This document shows positions 8,885-16,590 of a DNA stretch of 64,000 bases, piece by piece. The number at the start of each line of letters is the position of its first letter. Position 1 is the first letter of the stretch. The position numbers and the translations under genes were made by a program. Source of the DNA: Streptomyces fumanus (GTDB lineage: Bacteria; Actinomycetota; Actinomycetes; Streptomycetales; Streptomycetaceae); NCBI RefSeq assembly GCF_014655295.1, contig NZ_BNBI01000001.1, positions 310,001 to 374,000 on the forward strand. Direction: 5' to 3'. The notes beneath the pieces are model-generated. The model made no database searches. It worked only from the letters and a program-made list of their open reading frames with translations, and was not told the origin of the DNA.

Positions 8885-8917
8885 GTCCACGGGCCGTCCA
8901 CCCCGCTCCCCTAGGGT
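8885..8917 (+). promoter_or_regulatory. PHO-box-like direct repeat plus -10 of the PhoX-like gene
   Basis: Two 11-bp direct repeats, GTCCACGGGCC (8885-8895) and GTCCACCCCGC (8896-8906), resemble the Streptomyces PhoP direct-repeat unit (GTTCACC plus four bases), each matching 5-6 of the 7 core positions. Six bases downstream is a -10-like TAGGGT (8912-8917), so the repeats would occupy the -35 region, where activation by PhoP occurs. The downstream gene is a PhoX-family phosphatase, which makes PhoP control plausible. Confidence 0.6.
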
Positions 8918-8981
8918 CCGTGACCGCGCGACCCCGTCACCGTCCGGTGGCGGGGCGGTCACGAACACCTCTGGAGTGAGA

Positions 8982-10139
8982 GTGGAACGTCGTACTCTCC
9001 TGCGCGCGGTCGCCCTCGGCGGGACCTCCGCCGCCCTGGGCGGCACCCTGTGGCGCGGTGCCGCGTACGCCGCGCCCGCCCAGCCCGGCGCCGGCCCCTA
9101 CGGGGCGCTGGGCTCGCCGGACGCCAACGGCATCAGGCTCCCGTCCGGCTTCACCAGCCGGGTCATCGCCCGTTCCGGCCGGACGGTGCCCGGCACGTCG
9201 TACACCTGGCACAGCGCCCCGGACGGCGGGGCCTGTTACGCCGACGGCACGGGCTGGATCTATGTGTCGAACTCGGAGATCAACCCCTCCGGCGGCGCGA
9301 GCGCGGTGCGGTTCTCGGCGACGGGCGCGATCACCTCGGCGTACCGCATCCTGTCCGGCACCCGCACCAACTGCGCGGGCGGGAAGACCCCGTGGAACAC
9401 CTGGCTGTCCTGCGAGGAGGTCGACCGGGGGTACGTGTACGAGACCGACCCGTGGGGCGCGCGGGCGGCCGTCCGGCGGGACGCGATGGGCCGCTTCAAG
9501 CACGAGGCGGCGGCGGCCGACCCGGTCCGTGAGGTGATCTACCTGACCGAGGACGTGACGGACGGCTGCTTCTACCGTTTCCGGCCGGCGGCCTGGGGCG
9601 ACCTGTCCTCCGGCACCCTGGAGGTGCTGGTCGCGGGGACGGCGACGAGCGGCCCGGTGACCTGGTCCCGCGTCCCGGACCCGACCGGCGCCACGGCCAC
9701 CCGGGACCAGGTGCCGGGCGCCAAGCGCTTCAACGGCGGCGAGGGCTGCTACTACGCCGACGGCATGTGCTGGTTCACCACCAAGGGCGACAACCGGGTG
9801 TGGCAGTACGACGCCGCCGCCCAGACCCTCGACCTGGCCTACGACGACTCCCTGGTGACCTCGGGCACGGCCCCGCTCACCGGCGTGGACAACGTCACCG
9901 GGTCCGCCTCCGGTGACCTGTTCGTCGCGGAGGACGGCGGCACCATGGAGATCTGCGTGATCACTCCGGACGACGTGATCGCCCCCTTCCTCCGCGTCGA
10001 GGGCCAGTCGGCGTCGGAGATCACCGGCCCGGCCTTCTCGCCCGACGGCACCCGGCTGTACTTCTCCAGCCAGCGGGGGACGAGCGGGAGTTCGTCCGGG
10101 GGGATCACGTACGAGGTGCGGGGTCCGTTCCGCTCCTGA
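8982..10139 (+). CDS. PhoX-family (DUF839) Tat-exported phosphatase
   Basis: A 385-residue protein with a twin-arginine signal (ERRTLLRAVALGG, AxA cleavage near AAYAAPA). The mature part matches the PhoX/DUF839 beta-propeller phosphatases: WNTWLSCEEV, YLTEDVTDGCFYRFRP, FNGGEGCYYADGMCWFTTKGDNRVW and GPAFSPDGTRLYFSSQRG. PhoX enzymes are calcium-dependent extracellular phosphomonoesterases that scavenge phosphate. GTG at 8982 is chosen because GGAG at 8973-8976 is correctly spaced; GTG at 8976 would overlap that site. A PHO-box-like repeat lies about 75 bp upstream. Catalytic activity is inferred from family membership. Confidence 0.85.
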   Translation: MERRTLLRAVALGGTSAALGGTLWRGAAYAAPAQPGAGPYGALGSPDANGIRLPSGFTSRVIARSGRTVPGTSYTWHSAPDGGACYADGTGWIYVSNSEINPSGGASAVRFSATGAITSAYRILSGTRTNCAGGKTPWNTWLSCEEVDRGYVYETDPWGARAAVRRDAMGRFKHEAAAADPVREVIYLTEDVTDGCFYRFRPAAWGDLSSGTLEVLVAGTATSGPVTWSRVPDPTGATATRDQVPGAKRFNGGEGCYYADGMCWFTTKGDNRVWQYDAAAQTLDLAYDDSLVTSGTAPLTGVDNVTGSASGDLFVAEDGGTMEICVITPDDVIAPFLRVEGQSASEITGPAFSPDGTRLYFSSQRGTSGSSSGGITYEVRGPFRS

Positions 10140-10241
10140 CGACGCTGACGCATCACGAAACCATCACATCGTCTCCACACTCGCGCGGCCCGCCGTACGG
10201 TCGTCCCCTCACGCGACACCGCAGCGCCACAGGGGGACGTC

Positions 10242-10748
<507 letters not shown>

Positions 10749-10751
10749 CCC

Positions 10752-11534
10752 CTAGAGCAGGACTCCCGTCGGCAGGGTGAGGATCTCCGCGCCGTCCTGC
10801 GTGATGGCGATGGTGTGTTCGCTGTGGGCGGTGCGGCAGCCGGTGGCGCTGCGCAGGGTCCAGCCGTCGGCGTCGGTGACGAGGCGCGCGGTGTCGGCCA
10901 TGACCCAGGGCTCCAGGGCGAGCAGCAGGCCGGGGCGGAGCGGGTAACCCCGGCCGGGGCGGCCGGAGTTGGGGACGTGCGGGTCCTGGTGCATGGTGGA
11001 GCCGATGCCGTGGCCGCCGAACTCGGTGTTGACCTGGTACCCGGCCTCGCCGAGGACCGTGCCGATGGCGTGCGAGAGGTCGCCGACGCGGGCGCCGGGC
11101 CGGGCGGCGGCGATCCCGGCGGCCAGCGCGCGCTCGGTCGCCTCGATCAGCGCGACGCTCTCCGGCGGGCGGGTCTCCCCCACGATGAAGCTGATCGCGG
11201 AGTCGGCGGCGACCCCGCCCTTGGCGACCGCGAGGTCGAGGGTGAGCAGGTCGCCGTCGGCGAGCGCGTAGTCGCGCGGACGGCCGTGCAGCACGGCGTC
11301 GTTGACGGCCGTGCAGATGTAGTGGCCGAACGGGCCGCGGCCGAAGGAGGGCGCGTAGTCGACGTAGCAGGAGTCGGCGCCCGCCTCGGCGATCATCTCC
11401 TTGGCCCAGCGGTCGATGTCCAGGAGGTTCACGCCGACCGCGCTGCGCGCCTTGAGGGTGTGCAGGATGTCGGCGACCAGGGCGCCGGTGACTCTGGCCC
11501 GCTCCAGCAGGGTGGGATTCAGGATCTCGATCAT
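10752..11534 (-). CDS. map: Methionine aminopeptidase, type I
   Basis: A 260-residue metalloenzyme that removes the N-terminal Met from nascent proteins. The five-ligand pita-bread pattern is visible: Asp in LTLDLAVAKGG and AADSAISF, His in GGHGIGSTMHQDPHVPN, Glu in LLALEPW and a final Glu in TAHSEHTIAIT. NDAVLHG carries the substrate-side His. The ATG at 11534 has GAGGA correctly spaced. It is divergent from a small XRE regulator, and two TATAGT hexamers in the shared spacer could serve as its -10. Actinobacteria often carry several MetAPs; this one is not in the ribosomal operon, so it is a paralogue. Confidence 0.93.
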   Translation of the reverse strand: MIEILNPTLLERARVTGALVADILHTLKARSAVGVNLLDIDRWAKEMIAEAGADSCYVDYAPSFGRGPFGHYICTAVNDAVLHGRPRDYALADGDLLTLDLAVAKGGVAADSAISFIVGETRPPESVALIEATERALAAGIAAARPGARVGDLSHAIGTVLGEAGYQVNTEFGGHGIGSTMHQDPHVPNSGRPGRGYPLRPGLLLALEPWVMADTARLVTDADGWTLRSATGCRTAHSEHTIAITQDGAEILTLPTGVLL

Positions 11535-11578
11535 GCGGCGTCCTCACACGTGCGACCAGGCGGCCACTGTCTCCAATA

Positions 11579-11611
11579 ACTATACCGGCCTTACTATACC
11601 GGTATTAGAAT
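11579..11611. promoter_or_regulatory. Divergent map / XRE promoter with repeated operator
   Basis: ACTATACCGG occurs twice (11579-11588 and 11593-11602), 14 bp apart, and the second copy is extended to the perfect palindrome ATACCGGTAT (11596-11605). Read leftwards, each copy gives TATAGT, a good -10 for map. Read rightwards, TAGAAT (11606-11611) lies seven bases before the regulator ATG, the layout of a leaderless transcript. Binding of the small XRE protein here would affect both genes; this is an inference from position and symmetry. Confidence 0.6.
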
Positions 11612-11618
11612 AGGCCCC

Positions 11619-11921
11619 ATGGTCAGGTTGCCGCTCACGCCCGCAGAGGTCGCCCGTGGTCAGCGCCTCGGCGCCCTGCTCCGCCGGGCCAGGGGCGAGC
11701 GCTCGATGCTCGAGGTCGCGCTCGCCGCCCAGGTCTCCCCGGAGACCCTCCGCAAGATCGAGTCCGGCCGCGTGGCCACCCCCGCCTTCCCCACCATCGC
11801 GGCGATCGCCGACGTCCTCGGCCTCTCCCTCGACGCGCTCTGGACGGAGATCAGCCGCCCGGACGCGGAGCCGGAGGCGGCGGAGGCCGGCCCTCGGGGC
11901 CGGGAGCGACTGGCGTCGTAG
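11619..11921 (+). CDS. Small XRE-family helix-turn-helix regulator
   Basis: A 100-residue protein whose residues 12-70 form a Cro/C1-type HTH (LGALLRRARGERSMLEVALA, then SPETLRKIESGRVATPAF and IAAIADVLGLSLDALW). The rest is a short acidic tail. The ATG at 11619 has no Shine-Dalgarno but sits seven bases after TAGAAT, so the mRNA is probably leaderless. It is divergent from map, with operator-like repeats between them; autoregulation and control of map are the obvious inference. A strong terminator follows. Confidence 0.85.
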   Translation: MVRLPLTPAEVARGQRLGALLRRARGERSMLEVALAAQVSPETLRKIESGRVATPAFPTIAAIADVLGLSLDALWTEISRPDAEPEAAEAGPRGRERLAS

Positions 11922-11937
11922 GGCCGGAGAGAACGCC

Positions 11938-11972
11938 GGGAGGGCGGCACCCCCGCACGGGTGCCGCCCTCC
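11938..11972. terminator. Bidirectional terminator between the XRE regulator and ppdK
   Basis: Perfect 14-bp inverted repeat (GGAGGGCGGCACCC at 11939-11952 and its complement at 11959-11972) with a six-base loop, followed by TTCGT. It lies between two convergent genes and can serve both. Confidence 0.8.
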
Positions 11973-12034
11973 TTCGTGCGCCGGGGCGCCGCCGATCGGT
12001 GAGGGTGGTCGGGTGACAGGCGGCGGCCCCGGGG

Positions 12035-14755
12035 TCAGCGGTGGTCGCTGCCGGTGGACCGGACCGCGGCGCGGCCGGCCTCCAGGCGGGCGACCGGGAT
12101 GCGGAACGGGGAGCAGGAGACGTAGTCCAGGCCCACCTCGTGGAAGAAGTGGACGGACTCCGGGTCGCCGCCGTGCTCGCCGCAGACGCCGAGCTTGAGG
12201 TCGGGGCGGGTCGCGCGGCCGGCCTTCGCGGCGGCGGCGACCAGGGAGCCGACGCCGTCCTTGTCGATCGTCTCGAACGGCGAGACCCCGAAGATGCCCT
12301 TTTCCAGGTACGCCGTGAAGAAGGACGCCTCCACGTCGTCGCGGCTGAAGCCCCACACCGTCTGGGTCAGGTCGTTGGTGCCGAAGGAGAAGAACTCCGC
12401 GCACTCCGCGATCTGCCCGGCGGTCAGCGCGGCGCGCGGGAGTTCGATCATCGTGCCGATGGCCAGCTTCAGCGGGGCTCCGGAGGCCGCCTCGACCTCG
12501 GCGATGACCTTGTCGGCCTCGTCGCGGACCAGTTCCAGCTCCTGGACCGTGCCGACCAGCGGGATCATGATCTCGGCGCGCGGGTCGCCCTTGGCGGCCT
12601 TGCGCTCGGCCGCCGCCTCGGCGATGGCCCGTACCTGCATGGTGAACAGGCCGGGGATGACCAGGCCGAGGCGGACGCCGCGCAGGCCCAGCATCGGGTT
12701 CTGCTCGTGCAGGCGGTGCACGGCCTGGAGCAGGCGCAGTTCGTTCTCGTGCGGCTCCTGGCGGGACTCGGCGAGGGCCACGCGGACCGACAGTTCGGTG
12801 ATGTCGGGGAGGAACTCGTGCAGCGGCGGGTCCAGCAGGCGGATGGTGACCGGCAGGCCGTCCATCGCCTCGAACAGCTCGACGAAGTCCCGCTTCTGGA
12901 GGGGGAGGAGTTCCCGCAGGGACTCCTCGCGTTCGGCCTCCGTGTCGGCCAGGATCAGGCGTTCGACCAGTTCCCGGCGGTCGCCGAGGAACATGTGCTC
13001 GGTGCGGCACAGGCCGATCCCCTGGGCGCCGAAGCGGCGGGCGCGCAGCGCGTCCTCGGCGTTGTCGGCGTTGGCCCGCACCCGCAGCCGGCGCTTGCGG
13101 TCGGCGAAGGCCATGATCCGGTGCACGGCCTCGACCAGCTCGTCGGCGTCCTCGGCACCGGCGTGCATCCGGCCCTCGAAGTACTCCACCACCGGGGACG
13201 GCACGACCGGCACCTCGCCCAGGTAGACCTTGCCGGAGGAGCCGTCGATGGAGACGATGTCGCCCTCCTCGACCACGTGCCCGCCGGGGACGGTCATCCG
13301 GCGCCGCTTGGTGTCCACCTCCAGCTCCTCCGCGCCGCAGACACAGGTCTTGCCCATGCCGCGGGCGACCACGGCCGCGTGGGAGGTCTTGCCGCCGCGG
13401 GAGGTGAGGATGCCCTCCGCCGCGATCATGCCGTCGAGGTCGTCGGGGTTGGTCTCCCGGCGGATCAGGATGACCTTCTCCCCGGACCGGGACCACTTCA
13501 CGGCGGTGTACGAGTCGAAGACCGCCTTGCCGACCGCCGCGCCCGGCGAGGCGGCGATGCCCCGGCCGACCTGCTCGACCTTGGCGCCCTCGTCGAAGCG
13601 CGGGAACATGAGCTGGGCCAACTGGGAGCCGTTGACCCGGGTGAGCGCCTCGGCCTCGTCGATCAGGCCCTGGTCCACGAGCTGGGTGGCGATCCGGAAG
13701 GCGGCGCCCGCGGTGCGCTTGCCGACGCGGGTCTGGAGCATCCACAGCCGGCCGCGCTCGATGGTGAACTCGATGTCGCAGAGGTCCTTGTAGTGGTTCT
13801 CCAGGGTCTCCATGATCCCCAGGAGCTGGTCGTAGGACTGCTTGTCGATCCGCTCCAGCTCCGCGAGGGGGACGGTGTTGCGGATGCCCGCGACCACGTC
13901 CTCGCCCTGGGCGTTCTGCAGGTAGTCGCCGTAGACGCCCTGGTGGCCGGAGGCGGGGTCGCGGGTGAAGGCGACGCCGGTGCCGGAGTCGGGGCCGAGG
14001 TTGCCGAAGACCATCGAGCAGACGTTGACGGCGGTGCCGAGGTCGTGCGGGATGCGCTCCTGACGGCGGTAGAGCTTGGCGCGGTCGCCGTTCCAGGACT
14101 CGAAGACCGCCTTGATGGCGAGGTCCATCTGCTCGCGCGGGTCCTGCGGGAACTCCCGGCCGGCCTCCTTCTTGACGATCTTCTTGAAGGTGGCGACCAG
14201 CTTCTTCAGGTCCTCGGCCGCCAGCTCGGTGTCGACCGTGACCTTCTTGGCCGCCTTCGCCTTCTCCAGGGCGTCCTCGAAGAGGTCGCCGTCGACGCCG
14301 AGGACGGTCTTGCCGAACATCTGGATGAGGCGGCGGTAGGAGTCCCAGGCGAACCGCTCGTCGCCGGCCTGCGCGGCCAGGCCCCGCACCGAGGCGTCGG
14401 AGAGGCCGATGTTGAGGACGGTGTCCATCATGCCGGGCATGGAGAACTTGGCGCCGGAGCGGACCGAGACGAGCAGCGGGTCGTCGGCCTGGCCGAGCCG
14501 CTTGCCCATCTTCGCTTCGAGGGCGTCGAGGTGCGCACTCACCTCGTCACGCAGTGCCGCCGGCTCCTCGCCGCTGTCGAGGTAGGTCTTGCACGCCTCG
14601 GTGGTGATGGTGAAACCGGGAGGAACCGGAAGGCCCAGGTTGGTCATCTCGGCGAGGTTGGCACCCTTGCCACCGAGGAGGTCCTTGAGGTCCTTGTTGC
14701 CCTCGGTGAAGTCGTAGACGAACTTCGTTACGTGGGGATCTGTGTTTTCCGACAC
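12035..14755 (-). CDS. ppdK: Pyruvate phosphate dikinase
   Basis: A 906-residue enzyme interconverting pyruvate + ATP + Pi with PEP + AMP + PPi. It has the N-terminal ATP-grasp region (KDLLGGKGANLAEM near residue 20, RSGAKFSMPGMMDTVLN near 100), the central phosphohistidine domain with GGKTSHAAVVARGMGK (catalytic His near 453), and the C-terminal PEP/pyruvate barrel with GTNDLTQTVWGFSRDD and CGEHGGDP (near 855). The GTG at 14755 is chosen because GAGGAG lies nine bases upstream and the product begins with the usual MSENTDPHVTKFVYDF; the reading frame stays open for 44 further codons upstream. It is a stand-alone unit with terminators on both sides. Confidence 0.96.
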   Translation of the reverse strand: MSENTDPHVTKFVYDFTEGNKDLKDLLGGKGANLAEMTNLGLPVPPGFTITTEACKTYLDSGEEPAALRDEVSAHLDALEAKMGKRLGQADDPLLVSVRSGAKFSMPGMMDTVLNIGLSDASVRGLAAQAGDERFAWDSYRRLIQMFGKTVLGVDGDLFEDALEKAKAAKKVTVDTELAAEDLKKLVATFKKIVKKEAGREFPQDPREQMDLAIKAVFESWNGDRAKLYRRQERIPHDLGTAVNVCSMVFGNLGPDSGTGVAFTRDPASGHQGVYGDYLQNAQGEDVVAGIRNTVPLAELERIDKQSYDQLLGIMETLENHYKDLCDIEFTIERGRLWMLQTRVGKRTAGAAFRIATQLVDQGLIDEAEALTRVNGSQLAQLMFPRFDEGAKVEQVGRGIAASPGAAVGKAVFDSYTAVKWSRSGEKVILIRRETNPDDLDGMIAAEGILTSRGGKTSHAAVVARGMGKTCVCGAEELEVDTKRRRMTVPGGHVVEEGDIVSIDGSSGKVYLGEVPVVPSPVVEYFEGRMHAGAEDADELVEAVHRIMAFADRKRRLRVRANADNAEDALRARRFGAQGIGLCRTEHMFLGDRRELVERLILADTEAEREESLRELLPLQKRDFVELFEAMDGLPVTIRLLDPPLHEFLPDITELSVRVALAESRQEPHENELRLLQAVHRLHEQNPMLGLRGVRLGLVIPGLFTMQVRAIAEAAAERKAAKGDPRAEIMIPLVGTVQELELVRDEADKVIAEVEAASGAPLKLAIGTMIELPRAALTAGQIAECAEFFSFGTNDLTQTVWGFSRDDVEASFFTAYLEKGIFGVSPFETIDKDGVGSLVAAAAKAGRATRPDLKLGVCGEHGGDPESVHFFHEVGLDYVSCSPFRIPVARLEAGRAAVRSTGSDHR

Positions 14756-15007
14756 GGGTCTCGACTCCTCGAAGACGCGGTGGCTGCCCTGACGGCGAGG
14801 AATGTACCCAGATCGAAGGCGCCTGGGGAGGTCCACTTGGGCGTCATGAGCCTGTAACCACCCGTCCGCCAGCGGATCGAAAGTCAAGGCTTGGCAAGCC
14901 GGGAGCGGCCGATGTGTTCACTTCTTGAAGGCGGGTCATGGCACCGCAACCCGGTAGTGCTCTTATGAGCGACTCCCGACACTTCTGAGTTCGATCGATG
15001 AACGATC

Positions 15008-15034
15008 AAGGGGTGGCACTCGGTGCCACCCCTT
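15008..15034 (-). terminator. Terminator downstream of the ROK gene
   Basis: AAGGGGTGGCAC (15008-15019), loop TCG, then the exact complement (15023-15034): a 12-bp perfect stem about 90 bp beyond the ROK stop in its direction of transcription. It insulates ROK from the ppdK promoter region (about 14760-15000), where I see no gene and no clear -35/-10 pair. Confidence 0.7.
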
Positions 15035-15122
15035 CCAGAAGTGCAGCCTCCCAAGATTCGCTCATCTGAGCGCTTCGACTATCAAGGGTGGCGAGAATCA
15101 CGCCGGGCCGGCGCCCCGTGTC

Positions 15123-16361
15123 TCACACACCGAGCGCCAGCAGCCGTTCCTCGACCCGCTCCGGCGCGTACAGGTGGTCCACCACCAGCGCGCCCGCCCC
15201 GATCAGCCCGGCCCGCTCACCCAGCTTCGAGGTGACGATCTGCAGATGGGCGGTGGAGCGCGGCAGCGCCCGCTGGTACAGCAGTTCGCGCACCCCGGTG
15301 AGGAAGGGGGTCCCGGCCAGGTCCCCGGCGATCATCAGCACCCCGGGGTTGAGCAGGGTGACGACGGTGGCGAGCACGTCCCCGACCAGCCGCCCGGCCT
15401 CCCGGGCCAGCGCCACCGCCTCCGGGTGCCCCACCGCCAGCAGGTGGCGCACGTCCGAGCCGGAGGCCGCCGGGACGCCCGCCTCGGTCAGCCGCCGGGC
15501 CACGGCACCGCCGCTGGCGACCGCGGCCAGACAGCCGTGCGAACCGCACCGGCACAGCGCGCGGGCGCCCTCGGGGACCCGGATGTGCCCGATGTCCCCG
15601 GCGCCGCCGTCCACGCCCCGGTAGATGGCGCCGTCCACCACGACCCCGGCGCCGATCCCGGTGGAGACCTTGACCAGCACGAACGCCGAGACGCCCGGGT
15701 GCTGGGCGCGCTGCTCGGCGTACGCCATCAGGTTGGCGTCGTTGTCGACCAGGACCGGCACGGGTCCGGCGCCGGTGCGCTCGGTGACGGCGCGGCCGAG
15801 GCGGGAGCGGATGTCGTAGCCGTCCCAGCCCGGCATGATCGGCGGCTGCACCACCCGGCCGGTGTCGCGGTCGACGGGGCCGGGCACCGCCAGGCCGATG
15901 CCGCAGACCTCCCCGGCGTCCCGCCCGGCCCGGTCCAGCAACCCGGCGAACCAGCCGCCGAGTTCGCCGAGTACGGCGTCGGGGCCGTCCTCGACGACCA
16001 GGGTGCCGGTGTGCTCGGCGAGGATCTCGCCGGTCAGGGTGAGGACGGCGGCGCGGGCGTGCCGGGTGTCGAGGTCGGCGGCGAGGACGACCGCGTGCTC
16101 GTCGTCGAACTCCAGGGTGATGGAGGGGCGTCCGCCCAGCGGGGAGTCCACCGGCCCGCCGGCGCCCTCGCGCAGCCAGCCCGCGCGGAAGAGGCGGTCC
16201 AGGCGCTGGCCCACGGTGGCGCGGGAGAGGCCGGTGGCCTGCTGGAGCGCCCCGCGGGTGGTGGCGCGCCCGCTGCGTACCAGGGCGAGCAGCTCACCGG
16301 CGCTCGCCTGGGAGTTGGCCCTGGGTGTGATCCTGCCGGTCCGGCCGGTCTGTTCCGTCAT
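15123..16361 (-). CDS. ROK-family transcriptional regulator / sugar kinase-like protein
   Basis: A 412-residue NagC/XylR-type ROK protein. It has an N-terminal winged HTH (RGALQQATGLSRATVGQRLD, about residues 35-55), then an actin-like kinase fold with an ATP-phosphate motif (AADLDTRHARAAVLTLTG), a sugar-binding DNDANLMAYAE, and the ROK zinc motif CRCGSHGCLA (near residue 268). It is probably a sugar-responsive repressor. The ATG at 16361 is preceded by AAGGGGG; an upstream in-frame GTG at 16385 lacks a site. It is divergent from a debranching-enzyme-like gene that may be its target. The AT-rich spacer segment 16390-16425 is the likely promoter region. Confidence 0.9.
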   Translation of the reverse strand: MTEQTGRTGRITPRANSQASAGELLALVRSGRATTRGALQQATGLSRATVGQRLDRLFRAGWLREGAGGPVDSPLGGRPSITLEFDDEHAVVLAADLDTRHARAAVLTLTGEILAEHTGTLVVEDGPDAVLGELGGWFAGLLDRAGRDAGEVCGIGLAVPGPVDRDTGRVVQPPIMPGWDGYDIRSRLGRAVTERTGAGPVPVLVDNDANLMAYAEQRAQHPGVSAFVLVKVSTGIGAGVVVDGAIYRGVDGGAGDIGHIRVPEGARALCRCGSHGCLAAVASGGAVARRLTEAGVPAASGSDVRHLLAVGHPEAVALAREAGRLVGDVLATVVTLLNPGVLMIAGDLAGTPFLTGVRELLYQRALPRSTAHLQIVTSKLGERAGLIGAGALVVDHLYAPERVEERLLALGV

Positions 16362-16590
16362 GCGCACCCCCTTGTGTTTCCCCACCCTGCATTACATAGT
16401 GAGTTTTGCGTGTTAAATAGGCGTAACTCTATGGCGGCCGCCGCCGAACCGGCCCGGCCGGACGTCTCCGGGGACCGCTCACCAGTATGGCGGGCCACCC
16501 CCGGCGGCTCGCGGCCCGTACGCACCACCTGTCGCACAGCTCAGCACAGCCTCGACCGCCGACAGCGGTGACCAGGGAGGGGGGCCGGGC

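Noticed and set aside
12041..14857. 938-codon plus-strand frame opposite ppdK
   Set aside because: Shadow of ppdK: Val/Asp/Leu/Gly repeats with no family resemblance. The minus-strand enzyme is complete.
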